From the NCBI RefSeq assembly GCF_019890615.1, contig NZ_JAINVZ010000004.1, positions 186,001 through 250,000 of the forward strand: a stretch of DNA of 64,000 nt. Direction: 5' to 3'. Positions 27,898-37,658 of this stretch are shown here, in pieces. The position numbers were made by a program, and so were the translations under genes. The first letter of the stretch is position 1, and every line of letters begins with the position of its first letter. The notes under the pieces were generated by a model that did no database searches, was not told where the DNA came from, and worked only from the letters and a program-made list of their open reading frames with translations. The stretch comes from Streptantibioticus parmotrematis (GTDB taxonomy: Bacteria; Actinomycetota; Actinomycetes; Streptomycetales; Streptomycetaceae).

Positions 27898-28986
27898 TCA
27901 CGCGTTCGGGTAGCGGCGCAGCCATCCGTCGCCGTGCAGGCCCGCCGACTGCGTCATCTCCATGGCGAAGTCGTCCGCCAGCGTCAACAGCGCCCCCCGG
28001 CCCTCCAGTTCGACCACCCACGCGGGCGGTAGCGCCGTCTCGCCGTGCTGGACGCCCAGGAGGTTGCCGCAGATCGAGCCGGTCGAGTCGCTGTCGCCGG
28101 AGTGGTTGACGGCCAGCAGCAGCCCGTGGCGCACGTCCTCGGCGACCAGCGCGCAGTACACGCCGATCGCCAGCGCCTCCTCCGCCGTCCAGCCCTCCCC
28201 CAGCGACTGCACGCGTTCCGGCGTGGGCAGCCCCTGCCGCACCGCGCCGAGCGCCGCCCGTAGCGCCTCCGTGGTCTCCTCGTGGCCGGACTGCGGCGCG
28301 AGGTGGGCCAGCGCCCGCTGCACGGCGGCGTCCAGCGGCTCGCCGTGCGCCAGCGCGTGCACGATGACCGCGAACGCGCCCGCCGACAGATAGCCGGTGG
28401 GATGCCCGTGGGTCTGCGCGGCGCACTCCACCGCGAGCTGGAAGACCAGGCCCGGTTCCCAGCCGACCAGCAGGCCGAAAGGCGCCGAGCGCATCACCGT
28501 TCCGCACCCCTTGGACCGCGGGTTCTTCGGCGCGGCCGGTGTGCCCATCCGCTCGTCGCCCAGCCCGCTCAGGCAGGCCTGCCCGGGCGCCCTGCGGGAG
28601 TAGAGCCACTCCTCGCGGGCCAGCCAGCCCTGGTCCTTCTTGCGCTCGTCCGGCCCCCAGTCGGCCTGGGTGGTCGCCCAGCGCAGGTAGGCGCGGTGCA
28701 CGTCGGTCGGCGGGTGCCACACCCCGGCGTCCCGGCGTACGTGCGCCCGGATCAGGCCCTCCATCGTGAACATCGTCATCTGGGTGTCGTCGGTGATCGC
28801 CCCGCGCCTGCCGAACGCCGGCACGTAGTCGGTGACACCCGCCTCGCCGTGGGTGCGGCGGATGGCGTCCAGCGAGTCGAACTCGATCCCCGCGCCCAGC
28901 GCGTCGCCGATCGCCCCGCCCAGCAGGCATCCGCGCACCCGGCTGCGGAAGTCCTGTTGCTGTGCCCGTCCCCAGATCTCGTTCAC
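27898..28986 (-). CDS. ADP-ribosylglycohydrolase family protein
   Basis: A 362-aa member of the ARH/DraG family, which removes ADP-ribose from proteins or small molecules using two Mg/Mn ions. Key segments are GCLLGGAIGDALG near residue 20, GAITDDTQMTMFT (metal ligands) and NHSGDSDSTGSICGN in the C-terminal half (the second Asp metal site). GTG 28986 follows GGGGAGGGGAG by about 9 nt. The substrate is unknown; a macro-domain ADP-ribose protein is encoded elsewhere in the window (61049) but not in the same unit. Confidence 0.92.
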   Translation of the reverse strand: MNEIWGRAQQQDFRSRVRGCLLGGAIGDALGAGIEFDSLDAIRRTHGEAGVTDYVPAFGRRGAITDDTQMTMFTMEGLIRAHVRRDAGVWHPPTDVHRAYLRWATTQADWGPDERKKDQGWLAREEWLYSRRAPGQACLSGLGDERMGTPAAPKNPRSKGCGTVMRSAPFGLLVGWEPGLVFQLAVECAAQTHGHPTGYLSAGAFAVIVHALAHGEPLDAAVQRALAHLAPQSGHEETTEALRAALGAVRQGLPTPERVQSLGEGWTAEEALAIGVYCALVAEDVRHGLLLAVNHSGDSDSTGSICGNLLGVQHGETALPPAWVVELEGRGALLTLADDFAMEMTQSAGLHGDGWLRRYPNA

Positions 28987-29110
28987 GGTGGTGCTCCCCT
29001 CCCCAATCCGGCGCGCAGCACTGTAATGGAACGGTGTAATGCACAGGTCAGACCGAGCCAGACGCACAGCGGCCGGACCGGGCCGGGCGGACGGCGCCCG
29101 GCCGCGGGCT

Positions 29111-31723
29111 CTAGTCCCCCACGACCGGCAGCAGTTGCGGCAGGTGGCCGTCGGAGGCCAGCCCGGCGGCCTGCCGTTCCCCGGAGACCTCGCCGTACGT
29201 CGTGGTGCGCTGCCGCGCCGGGCGCCCGGCCGCCTCGGCTATGGCGACCAGGTCGCGGATCGAGCGGTACGAGCCGTAACTCGACCCGGCCATCCGGGAG
29301 ATGGTTTCCTCCATCAGCGTGCCGCCCAGGTCGTTGGCGCCGGAGCGCAGCATCTCGGCGGCGCCCTCGGTGCCGAGCTTGACCCAGCTGGTCTGGATGT
29401 TGGGGATGTGCGGGTGCAGCAGCAGCCGGGCCATCGCGGTCACCGCGCGGTTGTCGCGGGTGGTCGGGCCGGGCCGGGCGATGCCGGCCAGGTAGACGGG
29501 TGCGTTGGTGTGGATGAACGGCAGGGTCACGAACTCGGTGAATCCGCCGGTCTGTTGCTGGATGCGGGCGAGCAGCCGCAGGTGGCCCAGCCAGTGCCGC
29601 GGCTGGTCCACGTGGCCGTACATCATCGTGGACGAGGAGCGGATGCCGAGTTCGTGCGCGGTGGTGACGACCTCGACCCAGGTGGCGGCGGGCAGCTTGC
29701 CCTTGGTGAGGACCCAGCGCACCTCGTCGTCGAGGATCTCGGCGGCGGTGCCCGGGATGGAGTCGAGGCCCGCCTCCTTGGCGGCGGTCAGCCAGTCGCG
29801 GACCGACATGCCGGTGCGCGTCGCTCCGTTGACGACCTCCATCGGCGAGAACGCGTGCACGTGCATGCCGGGGACGCGTTCCTTGACGGCGCGGGCGATG
29901 TCGAAGTACGCGGTGCCGGGCAGGTCGGGGTGGATGCCGCCCTGCATGCACACCTCCGTCGCGCCGACCTCCCAGGCCTGCGCGGCGCGGTCGGCGACCT
30001 GGCCGATGGACAGGGTGTAGGCGTCGGCGTCGGTGCGGCGCTGGGCGAAGGCGCAGAAACGGCAGCCGGTGTAGCAGACGTTGGTGAAGTTGATGTTCCG
30101 CGTGACGATGTACGTCACGTCGTCGCCGACGGTGTCGCGGCGCACGTCGTCCGCGATGCGGCACAACGCGTCCAGCGCGGGCCCGTCGGCGTGCAGCAGG
30201 GCGAGCGCCTCGGCGTCGGTCAGCCGCGTCGGGTCGTCGGCGGCGGTGGCGAGCGCGGCGCGCACGTCCGCCTCGATGCGGTCGGGCGCGGCGGAACCGG
30301 CCTGTTCGCGCAAGGCTTCCCAGTCGCCGTAGACCTCGTCGAAGTCCTCGCGGCGGTCGCTGGAGCGGCCCTCGGTGTCGATGGCGGTGTGCAGGTCGGT
30401 GCGGCCGCTGCCGCGCGCACTCACGCTGAAGGTGTCCTCGGGCTCCTGCCAGGGCAGGCCGCGCGGCACGGTGTCCTCCCGGGCCAGCCCGGTGCCCGGT
30501 TCGGCCAGCGCGTTCACGTGCGGCAGCACGCGCGGGTCGAGCCAGGGCTCGCCGCGGCGGACGAACTCCGGGTAGACGGTGAGCCGTTCGCGCATCGTGA
30601 AGCCCGACTCGGCGGTGCGGGCGCGCAGTTCCTCGATGTGCGGCCAGGGGTGCTCGGGGCTCACGTGGTCCGGGGTGACCGGTGAGACGCCGCCCCAGTC
30701 GTCGATGCCCGCCGCGATCATGCGCGCGTACTCGCCCGCGACGAGGTTGGGCGGGGCCTGGATGCGGGCGGAGGGGCCCAGGACGATCCGGGCGACGGCG
30801 ATCGCGGCGACCAGGTCGTCCAGTTCCGCGTCCGGCATGCCGCGCATCGCGGTGTCCGGCTTGGCGCGGAAGTTCTGGACGATGACCTCCTGCACGCCGT
30901 GGTACTGCCGGGCGACCGAGCGGATGGCGAAGACCGACTCGGCGCGCTCGGCGTACGTCTCGCCGATGCCGATGAGGATGCCGGTGGTGAACGGCACGTT
31001 GGTGCGCCCGGCGTCCTGGAGCACGCGCAGCCGGACCGCGGGCTCCTTGTCGGGCGAGCCGTGGTGGGGGCCGCCCGGCTCGGACCACAGCCGGGTCGCC
31101 GTGGTCTCCAGCATCATGCCCATCGAACCGGCGACGGGCTTGAGGCGCTGGAAGTCGGTCCACGACATCACGCCCGGGTTGAGGTGCGGCAGCAGCCCGG
31201 TCTCCTCCAGCACGCGGATCGCCATGGCGCGCACGTACGCGACGGTGTCGTCGTAGCCGTGCGCGTCGAGCCACTCGCGGGCCTCGGGCCAGCGGTCCTC
31301 CGGTTTGTCGCCGAGGGTGAACAGCGCCTCCTTGCAGCCCGCTTCGGCGCCGCGCCGGGCGATGTCCAGCACCTCGTCCGGCGAAAGGAACATCCCGTGC
31401 CCGGCCCTGCGCAGCTTGCCGGGGACGGTCACGAAGGTGCAGTAGTGGCACTTGTCGCGGCACAGGCGGGTGAGCGGGATGAAGACGTTGCGCGCGTACG
31501 TGATGACGCCGGGGCGGCCGGCGTCGTCCAGCCCCGCGTCCCGCACGCGCGCGGCGGCCCGCGTCAGCGCGTCGAGGTCCTCGCCGCGCGCCCGCAGCAG
31601 CACGGCGGCCTCGGAGACGTCCAGCGCGACCCCGGAGCGCACCCGGCCCAGCGCGCGGCGCATCGCGTTGGCGGTCGGCGTCGGCTCCTCGGGCGGACGT
31701 CCCGGCAGGCTGCTGCTGTTCAT
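29111..31723 (-). CDS. fbiC: Bifunctional FO synthase CofGH (FbiC)
   Basis: An 870-aa fusion of two radical-SAM halves. It makes the deazaflavin FO from tyrosine and a pyrimidine intermediate, the chromophore step of coenzyme F420. The CofG half has C88-x3-C92-x2-C95 (CRDKCHYC). The CofH half has a second CYTGCRFC near residue 560, with NINFTN and MYGHVD segments around the core. Fused CofGH is normal in actinobacteria. On the coding strand TATGCT ends 6 nt before ATG 31723, so the message is likely leaderless. The neighbouring luciferase-like gene fits F420 metabolism. Confidence 0.96.
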   Translation of the reverse strand: MNSSSLPGRPPEEPTPTANAMRRALGRVRSGVALDVSEAAVLLRARGEDLDALTRAAARVRDAGLDDAGRPGVITYARNVFIPLTRLCRDKCHYCTFVTVPGKLRRAGHGMFLSPDEVLDIARRGAEAGCKEALFTLGDKPEDRWPEAREWLDAHGYDDTVAYVRAMAIRVLEETGLLPHLNPGVMSWTDFQRLKPVAGSMGMMLETTATRLWSEPGGPHHGSPDKEPAVRLRVLQDAGRTNVPFTTGILIGIGETYAERAESVFAIRSVARQYHGVQEVIVQNFRAKPDTAMRGMPDAELDDLVAAIAVARIVLGPSARIQAPPNLVAGEYARMIAAGIDDWGGVSPVTPDHVSPEHPWPHIEELRARTAESGFTMRERLTVYPEFVRRGEPWLDPRVLPHVNALAEPGTGLAREDTVPRGLPWQEPEDTFSVSARGSGRTDLHTAIDTEGRSSDRREDFDEVYGDWEALREQAGSAAPDRIEADVRAALATAADDPTRLTDAEALALLHADGPALDALCRIADDVRRDTVGDDVTYIVTRNINFTNVCYTGCRFCAFAQRRTDADAYTLSIGQVADRAAQAWEVGATEVCMQGGIHPDLPGTAYFDIARAVKERVPGMHVHAFSPMEVVNGATRTGMSVRDWLTAAKEAGLDSIPGTAAEILDDEVRWVLTKGKLPAATWVEVVTTAHELGIRSSSTMMYGHVDQPRHWLGHLRLLARIQQQTGGFTEFVTLPFIHTNAPVYLAGIARPGPTTRDNRAVTAMARLLLHPHIPNIQTSWVKLGTEGAAEMLRSGANDLGGTLMEETISRMAGSSYGSYRSIRDLVAIAEAAGRPARQRTTTYGEVSGERQAAGLASDGHLPQLLPVVGD

Positions 31724-31872
31724 GATCCGAGCATAGAAGCGACCACCGACAGCGGCGGAGGGGCCGCGCTGCGCGCTTCGTCACAGGTGGAGAAGGAATA
31801 ATGGCGCGGTGGGGGCGCGCCGAGGCGAGGCGGAGCCGGGGGCGCCGGAGCCGGGGGCCGCCGGGGCGGCGT

Positions 31873-32694
31873 CTACAGGAACTGGGCGTACTCGTCCAGT
31901 GTCCGCAGGACGTCCTCCGTACCGGCGGGCGGCAGTTGTGCGACGGCTTCCGTGATCCCCAGGTCACGCAGGCGGGCGAGTCGGTCGTGGGTGGGGCGCA
32001 GGCCGTAGGGGACGACGCGGGGTTCGCCGGTGCGTCCGGCGGCGTTCCAGGCGTGGCGCAGGCGGGCGACGGACTCGTCGAGGCCGCGCCCGCCGATGGG
32101 CAGCCAGCCGTCGGCGTAGGCGGCGATGTCGGCGAAGAGGCGGGGTCCGACGGCGCCGCCGAGCAGCACGGGGACGGGGCGGTGCGGCTTGGGGTGGGCG
32201 TCGCTGGCGCTGACGGAGGCGAACTCGCCCTCGTACGGCGTGGGTTCGGCGGCCCACAGGGCGCGCATGACGGCGACCTTGTCCCGGACGGCGGTGCGCC
32301 TGCGGGGCCAGTCGACGCCGTGGTCGCGTGCTTCCTCCTCGTTCCACCCGAGGCCGACGCCGAGGGTGAAGCGGCCGTCGGAGAGCAGGTCGAGCGTGGC
32401 GATCTCCTTCGCGAGCACGATGGGGTCGCGCTGCGCGACGAGGGCGACGCCGGTGCCGAGCCCGATGCGGGTGGTCACGACGGCGGCAGCGGCCAGCGCG
32501 ACGAAGGGGTCGAGGGTGCGCCCGTACTCCCGCGGCAGCGGCTCGCCCATCGGCGCGGGGGTGTCACGGCTGACGGGGATGTGGGTGTGCTCGGGCAGGT
32601 AGAGCCCGCCGAACCCGCGTTCCTCCAACTCCCGCGCGAGCCGCACGGGACGAATGGTCTCGTCGGTCAGAAACGCGCCGACAGCGATCCGCAC
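31873..32694 (-). CDS. LLM-class, probably F420-dependent, oxidoreductase
   Basis: A 273-aa luciferase-like TIM-barrel protein. Segments are VGAFLTDETIRPVRLARELEERGFGGLYLPEHTHIP, GTGVALVAQRDPIVLAKEIATLD, GRFTLGVGLGWNEEEA and VPVLLGGAVGPRLF. The pattern matches the TIGR03619-type F420-dependent group, and it lies just upstream of fbiC on the same strand. GTG 32694 is chosen because GGAGG lies 5 nt upstream. The substrate is unknown. Confidence 0.9.
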   Translation of the reverse strand: MRIAVGAFLTDETIRPVRLARELEERGFGGLYLPEHTHIPVSRDTPAPMGEPLPREYGRTLDPFVALAAAAVVTTRIGLGTGVALVAQRDPIVLAKEIATLDLLSDGRFTLGVGLGWNEEEARDHGVDWPRRRTAVRDKVAVMRALWAAEPTPYEGEFASVSASDAHPKPHRPVPVLLGGAVGPRLFADIAAYADGWLPIGGRGLDESVARLRHAWNAAGRTGEPRVVPYGLRPTHDRLARLRDLGITEAVAQLPPAGTEDVLRTLDEYAQFL

Positions 32695-32843
32695 GAGCAC
32701 CTCCGAACGGCCTCCGAAAGGCCTCCGTTGGACGACGACGGCTCCATCATCCCGGCGAAACCACCGCAACGCACGCAGGGCGCGGGCACACCTCGACCAG
32801 AGAGGCGGGGCGCACCGTCACGCTGGAGGTTGGAGGTCGTCGG

Positions 32844-33380
32844 TCACGCGAGGGTCATTTCGTAGCGCAGCCGTTGGCGGTGGGCGGGGAAGACCATCAG
32901 GTCGACCTGAAGAGGGCGCCCATCCGCGTCCAGGGTGCGGCGGGTCAGGGTCAGTACGGGCTGCGTGTCGGCCAGGCCGAGCGCGTCGCGTTCTTCCGCG
33001 GTCGGCATGCGCGCGCTCACCTCTTCCTCGACGCGCCGCCCCACGTGGCCGAGTTGGCGCAGGAGGATGACCGCGCCACCGCGGATCTTCCCCGTACGGG
33101 CCAGCGCGGTGCCCGAGGCGATCCGGGTCGGGTAGTAGGTGTCGGTGAGTTCGGTGGGCACGTCATCGAGATACATCACCCTGCGCCGCACGACCACGGC
33201 GCCGTCCTCGCCCAGCAGCCGCGCCACGACAGCCGGTGCGGACACCTCGCCCGCGAACGTGATCCGCTGCGTGCCCTTCCCGCCCGACGCGGCGGCCTCC
33301 TCGGCCCACGGCTCGGCTTCGCCGTCCGCACGCGGCCGCACGTAGGGCGTCGAACTCCCCACCCACACAACTTCGCCCAC
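32844..33380 (-). CDS. UTRA-domain protein without a DNA-binding domain
   Basis: A 178-aa protein made up mainly of the UTRA ligand-binding domain of GntR/HutC regulators (VVVRRRVMYLDDVPTELTDTYYP, RVEEEVSARMPTAEERDALGL, PVLTLTRRTLDADGRPLQVDLMVFP). It has no N-terminal winged helix. The GTG start at 33380 has GGGAGGG just upstream, so the short form is the real product and not a truncation artefact. Similar UTRA-only proteins occur in other Streptomyces. It may bind a small ligand or a partner regulator. Confidence 0.85.
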   Translation of the reverse strand: MGEVVWVGSSTPYVRPRADGEAEPWAEEAAASGGKGTQRITFAGEVSAPAVVARLLGEDGAVVVRRRVMYLDDVPTELTDTYYPTRIASGTALARTGKIRGGAVILLRQLGHVGRRVEEEVSARMPTAEERDALGLADTQPVLTLTRRTLDADGRPLQVDLMVFPAHRQRLRYEMTLA

Positions 33381-33475
33381 GCGTGCCCTCCCTGCATCCC
33401 GGTCCTGTCCGTCTTCACGCTAGGCGGCCGGGCGCCATCACGCCGTGCTTCACGGAGTGCCAACGGGCCGGATGT

Positions 33476-34558
33476 TCACCAGCTGAGCGTGGCCGTCACC
33501 GGCAAGTGGTCGCTGCCGTCGGCCGGCAGGACGCGTGAGCTGTCCGGCCGTACGCCGCGGACCAGGATCTGGTCGATCCTCGCCACCGGGAACGCCGCCG
33601 GCCACGTGAAGCCGAAGCCGTTCCCTGCCACCTCCTGGGCCGAGCGCAGCCGTGAGGTGATCCCGGTCAGCGCGCGGTCGTCCGTGGTGCCGTTCAGGTC
33701 GCCGAGCAGCACGACCCGCCTGCCCGGATCGGCCGCGACCGCCGTGCCGAGCGTCCGCGCGCCGATGTTCCGCGAGGCCGTCCAGAAGCCCGCCCGGGGG
33801 TTCACCCGTACCGACCCCAGGTGGGCGACGTACACCGTCAGCGCGCCGTGGCGCGTGGTCACCGTCGTGCGCAGCGCCCGGTTCGCGGCCGACTTCTCGG
33901 CGGCCGGCTTGGTGGCCGCCAGCGGGCCGTAGTCCATGATGTCGATCGGCCGGGTGTCCGACAGCGGCAGCTTGCTCCAGAGGCCGACCGTGCCCATCAC
34001 CGTGCGGTACGGGTACGCGTCGGCCAGCTGCTTCTCGTACGTGCTGGTGGCCTGCGGGGTCAGCTCGACCAGGGCCAGCAGGTCCGCGCCGGAGGCGACC
34101 AGGGCGCGGGCGGTGCGGGCCGGGTCGTGGTTGCCCGCGTCGACGTTCTGCTCGGCCACGGTGAGGTCGCCGCCCGGGTGGGACTTGTCGACGAGCAGCC
34201 CGCCGAAGAGGTTCAGCCACGCCACGACCGGCAACAGCAGAGCGAGCGTCGCGGAGGCGGAGCGGCGCCACAGCGCCCCGGCCAGCAGCAGCGGGACGAA
34301 CACGCCGGACCACGGCAGGAAGGTCTCCACCAGGCTTCCGACGTTCCCGAACCCGTTCGGGATCTCGGCGTGCAGCAGCATGAGCAGCCCGAGCAGCAGT
34401 GCCGCCGCCGTCAGCACCGGTCCGCGCCTCCACGGTCCCCGGCGGACGCCCGGTGCCGGCCGGGCCCCACGCCGACCGGTACCGGTCTCGCGGCGGAGAG
34501 CGGTACCGCTCCCGCCGCGGCCTTCGTCCATCGTCGTTTCCGGGCTCGGTTCGTTCAT
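33476..34558 (-). CDS. Membrane-anchored endonuclease/exonuclease/phosphatase family protein
   Basis: A 360-aa protein. A basic N-terminus precedes about three membrane segments in residues 45-130, and then an EEP domain: TVAEQNVDAGN, LVELTPQ (metal Glu), LLGDLNGTTDD (GDxN) and the C-terminal GSDHLPV (SDHxP). EEP enzymes are Mg-dependent phosphodiesterases acting on DNA, lipids or sugars; the extracytoplasmic placement suggests a lipid or envelope substrate. ATG 34558 has only a weak ribosome site, and an ATG nine codons later is an alternative. It is divergent from the two-component operon with an 87-nt gap. Confidence 0.85.
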   Translation of the reverse strand: MNEPSPETTMDEGRGGSGTALRRETGTGRRGARPAPGVRRGPWRRGPVLTAAALLLGLLMLLHAEIPNGFGNVGSLVETFLPWSGVFVPLLLAGALWRRSASATLALLLPVVAWLNLFGGLLVDKSHPGGDLTVAEQNVDAGNHDPARTARALVASGADLLALVELTPQATSTYEKQLADAYPYRTVMGTVGLWSKLPLSDTRPIDIMDYGPLAATKPAAEKSAANRALRTTVTTRHGALTVYVAHLGSVRVNPRAGFWTASRNIGARTLGTAVAADPGRRVVLLGDLNGTTDDRALTGITSRLRSAQEVAGNGFGFTWPAAFPVARIDQILVRGVRPDSSRVLPADGSDHLPVTATLSW

Positions 34559-34645
34559 GCCGCCAGACAACGCGGCGTGGTGTTGTCGGCGCGTATGGGA
34601 ATTTCGATACGCGGACGATATGCGCCCACTCGTACCATCAGGGGC

Positions 34646-35356
34646 ATGCGCGTCTTGCTCGTCGAGGACGAACCCTTTCTGGCGGAAGCCGTCCGCGACG
34701 GGTTGCGCCTGGAGGCGATCGCGGCCGACATCGCGGCCGACGGTGACAGGGCGCTGGAGCTGCTGAGCGTCAATTCCTACGACATCGCCGTCCTCGACCG
34801 TGACATTCCCGGGCCGTCCGGTGACGAGATCGCCGCGCGCATCGTGGCCTCCGGCAGCGGCATGCCGATCCTCATGCTCACCGCCGCCGACCGTCTCGAC
34901 GACAAGGCGTCCGGTTTCGCCCTCGGTGCCGACGACTACCTCACGAAGCCCTTCGCACTCCAGGAACTCGCGCTCCGGCTGCGGGCACTCGACCGCAGGC
35001 GGGCCCACAGCAGGCCACCCGTGCGGGAGATCGCGGGCCTGCGGCTGGACCCGTTCCGGCGCGAGGTCCACCGGGACGGCCGTTACATCGCGCTCACCCG
35101 CAAGCAGTTCGCCGTGCTCGAAGTCCTCGTCGCGGCCGAAGGCGGTGTCGTCAGCGCCGAGGAGCTCCTGGAGCGCGCGTGGGACGCGAACGCCGACCCC
35201 TTCACCAACGCGGTGCGCATCACCGTGTCCGCGCTGCGCAAGCGGCTCGGCGAACCCTGGATCATCGCCACGGTGCCGGGCGTCGGCTACCGCATCGACC
35301 ACCGCGCCGGCACGCCGCCCGAGGGGAGCGACCGCAAGGGAGGCGGCCGTGGATAG
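34646..35356 (+). CDS. OmpR-family response regulator
   Basis: A 236-aa regulator. The receiver domain has acidic residues E7/D8, phospho-acceptor D51 (AVLDRDIPGPSG) and Lys in DDYLTKPF. A winged-helix C-terminus has ALTRKQFAVLEVLVAAEGG and VRITVSALRKRLG. TACCAT ends 7 nt before ATG 34646, while the purine stretch is too close to act as a ribosome site, so a leaderless message is likely. The stop overlaps the kinase start by 8 nt. Target genes are unknown; the divergent EEP gene is a candidate. Confidence 0.93.
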   Translation: MRVLLVEDEPFLAEAVRDGLRLEAIAADIAADGDRALELLSVNSYDIAVLDRDIPGPSGDEIAARIVASGSGMPILMLTAADRLDDKASGFALGADDYLTKPFALQELALRLRALDRRRAHSRPPVREIAGLRLDPFRREVHRDGRYIALTRKQFAVLEVLVAAEGGVVSAEELLERAWDANADPFTNAVRITVSALRKRLGEPWIIATVPGVGYRIDHRAGTPPEGSDRKGGGRG

Positions 35357-36476
35357 GGCACCGGGGACGAGCGTTCGTCTCAAACTGACGCTCAGCTACG
35401 CCGGGTTCCTCATGGTGGCCGGGGTGCTGCTGCTCGCGGCGGTGTGGGCGTTCCTGCTGCGTTACGTCCCCGACCGCGCGCTCATCATCCCCGGCTCCAC
35501 CGGCACCTCCCTCCACGGTGTCTTCCCCGTGCGCTCCAGCCTCCTGCACGTCTTCGCCCCGAGGGCCGCCGCGGTGCTGGCGCTCCTGCTGGCGTTCGGC
35601 CTGGCGGGAGGGTGGATCCTCGCCGGGCGCATGCTCGCCCCGCTGACCGCCGTCACGGACGCCACCCGCCTGGCCACCGCCGGTTCGCTCTCGCACCGGA
35701 TCCGGCTGCCGGGCCGCAGGGACGAGTTCCGCGAACTCGCCGACGCCTTCGACACGATGCTGGCGCGGCTCGAAGCCCACGTCGCCGAGGAACGGAGGTT
35801 CGCGGCCAACGCCTCCCACGAGCTGCGCACGCCGCTGGCGATCTCGAAGGCACTGCTCGACGTGGCCCGCGCCGATCCCGAGCGGGACACCGGCGAAGTC
35901 CTCGACCGCCTCCACGCCGTCAACGCCCGGGCGATCGGCCTCACCGAGGCGCTGCTCCTGCTCAGCCGCGCCGAGCAGCGGTCCTTCACGCGGGAGCGGG
36001 TCGACCTGTCGCTCGTGGTGGAGGAGGCCACCGAGACGCTCCTGCCTCTCGCGGAGGAACACGGCGTCACCGTCGAGATCCGCGCCGACCTCACGCCCGC
36101 GTCCGGATCGCCCGCGCTGCTGCTGCAACTGACCACGAATCTCGTGCAGAACGCGATCGTCCACAACCTGCCGAGGAACGGCACCGTGTGGGTGAGCACC
36201 GGCCCTGCCCCCACCGGTGTGGTGCTGACGGTGGAGAACACCGGCGAGCCGGTTCCCCCGCGGTTGCTCGCCACGCTCACCGAACCCTTCCAGCGCGGTT
36301 CCGAACGCGTCCGCACCCACCACGCGGGCGTCGGCCTCGGGCTGGCGATCGTCGAGACCATCACCCGCGCGCACGACGGAACGCTCACCCTCACCGAGCG
36401 CCCCGCCGGCGGGCTGCGCGTCACCGTGGAACTTCCCGCGGCGGACCCGCCCCCCGACCGCCGCCGAACGGGCTGA
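35349..36476 (+). CDS. Sensor histidine kinase
   Basis: A 375-aa membrane kinase. Two membrane segments (about residues 14-35 and 60-85) flank a very short extracytoplasmic loop of some 25-30 residues, then come a HAMP domain and a HisKA helix with H157 in ASHELRTPLA. The HATPase domain has NLVQNAIVHN (N box) and GVGLGLAIVE (G box). The small loop suggests sensing in the membrane or through a partner. It overlaps the response-regulator gene and must be co-translated with it. Confidence 0.93.
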   Translation: MDRAPGTSVRLKLTLSYAGFLMVAGVLLLAAVWAFLLRYVPDRALIIPGSTGTSLHGVFPVRSSLLHVFAPRAAAVLALLLAFGLAGGWILAGRMLAPLTAVTDATRLATAGSLSHRIRLPGRRDEFRELADAFDTMLARLEAHVAEERRFAANASHELRTPLAISKALLDVARADPERDTGEVLDRLHAVNARAIGLTEALLLLSRAEQRSFTRERVDLSLVVEEATETLLPLAEEHGVTVEIRADLTPASGSPALLLQLTTNLVQNAIVHNLPRNGTVWVSTGPAPTGVVLTVENTGEPVPPRLLATLTEPFQRGSERVRTHHAGVGLGLAIVETITRAHDGTLTLTERPAGGLRVTVELPAADPPPDRRRTG

Positions 36477-36546
36477 CCGACCTGACCGGTCCGACCGACT
36501 GACCGGCCTGACCGGGCCCGACCGGTCTGACCGACCTGACCAGGCC
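36473..36546. repeat. CTGACCGG-type tandem repeats after the kinase gene
   Basis: About six imperfect units of 12-16 nt based on GACCTGACCGGTCCGACC, running from the kinase stop almost to the sigma-factor stop on the opposite strand. The short palindrome ACCGGT recurs. Confidence 0.6.
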
Positions 36547-36550
36547 TTGC

Positions 36551-37501
36551 TCAGCCGATCGTCCGCGGCCGGTCCGTCCGGGGCTCCTCCGTCCTGGCCA
36601 GCGGGCGGGAGACCAGTGCCCCGCCGAGCTTCTCCGGGTTGCGGACCGCGTACATGCCGTGGATCAGGCCCTCGTCGATCTCGAAGACCAGGACCGAGTC
36701 GAGGCCGTCCGGTGTGCGCAGCAGCAGCGCGGGCATGGCGTTGCAGCTCGTCCACTCGGCGTCCGCGCCCAGCCCGGTGGTCCGTGCGATCCCGGCGATG
36801 AAGCGCGCGACCTGCGTCCGGCCGCTGACCGGCTGCAACGCGGCGGCCGCGCGGCCCCCGCCGTCCGAGATGTGCACCACGTCGGGGGCCATCAGGCTCA
36901 TCAAGGCCTCGACGTCCCCCGTTCCGGCCGCGCGCAGGAAGCGGTCGACGACCTCCCGTGCCGTTCCCGGATCGGGCCGGAAGCGCCTGCGCCGGGCGCG
37001 GACGTGTTCGCGGGCGCGGTGCGCGATCTGCCGTACCGCCGCCTCCGACTTGCCGACCGCCTCGGCGACCTCGGCGTGCGGGTAACCGAACACCTCCCGC
37101 ATCACGAACACCACGCGCTCGTCGGGGCCCAGCGTCTCCAGCACCAGCAGCATCGCCATCGACACCGACTCCGCGAGGGCGACGTCCTCGCCGACGTCCG
37201 GCGCGGTGCGGACCGGCTCGGGCAGCCACTGCCCCACGTAGTCCTCGCGCCGCCGCCGCGCCGCGCGCAGGTGGTTGAGCGCCTGGCGGGTGACCGTACG
37301 CACCAGATAGGCGCGCGGGTGCTCGACCTGCTCCCGGCGCACCGCGTGCCACCGCAGGTAGCTGTCCTGCACGACGTCCTCGGCGTCCACCGCGCTGCCG
37401 AGGATCTCGTACGCGATCGTGAACAGCAGCGGCCGGCACTCGGCGAACTCGCGGGCGGCCCCGTCGCCGCCTCCGGCTGTCCCCCGGTCGTCCTCGCTCA
37501 C
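36551..37501 (-). CDS. SigJ-type ECF sigma factor with SnoaL-like C-terminus
   Basis: A 316-aa ECF41-like sigma factor. The sigma-2 region includes LLFTIAYEILGSAVDAEDVVQDSYLRW. The sigma-4 region includes LGPDERVVFVMREVFGYPHAEVAEAVGKSEAAVRQ. A SnoaL/NTF2-like C-terminal extension (about 185-300, with the VFEIDEGLIHGMYAVRNPEKL end) is known in this group to modulate activity in place of an anti-sigma factor. The gene usually seen beside ECF41 factors (carboxymuconolactone decarboxylase or oxidoreductase) is not adjacent here. Confidence 0.92.
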   Translation of the reverse strand: MSEDDRGTAGGGDGAAREFAECRPLLFTIAYEILGSAVDAEDVVQDSYLRWHAVRREQVEHPRAYLVRTVTRQALNHLRAARRRREDYVGQWLPEPVRTAPDVGEDVALAESVSMAMLLVLETLGPDERVVFVMREVFGYPHAEVAEAVGKSEAAVRQIAHRAREHVRARRRRFRPDPGTAREVVDRFLRAAGTGDVEALMSLMAPDVVHISDGGGRAAAALQPVSGRTQVARFIAGIARTTGLGADAEWTSCNAMPALLLRTPDGLDSVLVFEIDEGLIHGMYAVRNPEKLGGALVSRPLARTEEPRTDRPRTIG

Positions 37502-37658
37502 CGCTCACCCCGCATGGCTCGTCGTCGTCCTCACGCGCGTCCCAACGCGACGTGTGGACATCGCGCCCACGGAGAGTGTGACACCGGGGCGGGTGACACC
37601 GGTCACGCCGCATGCCGGCTCATGCCCGCGCCGCGCCGCCTCGCCTACGCTGGGAAGC

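Noticed and set aside
28983-31967. A 994-codon minus frame overlapping fbiC
   Set aside because: It is fbiC in another frame. The product is His/Arg/Pro-rich without domain similarity.
36473-36546. ACCGGT palindromes as operators
   Set aside because: They arise from a simple tandem repeat between convergent gene ends, where no promoter is expected.
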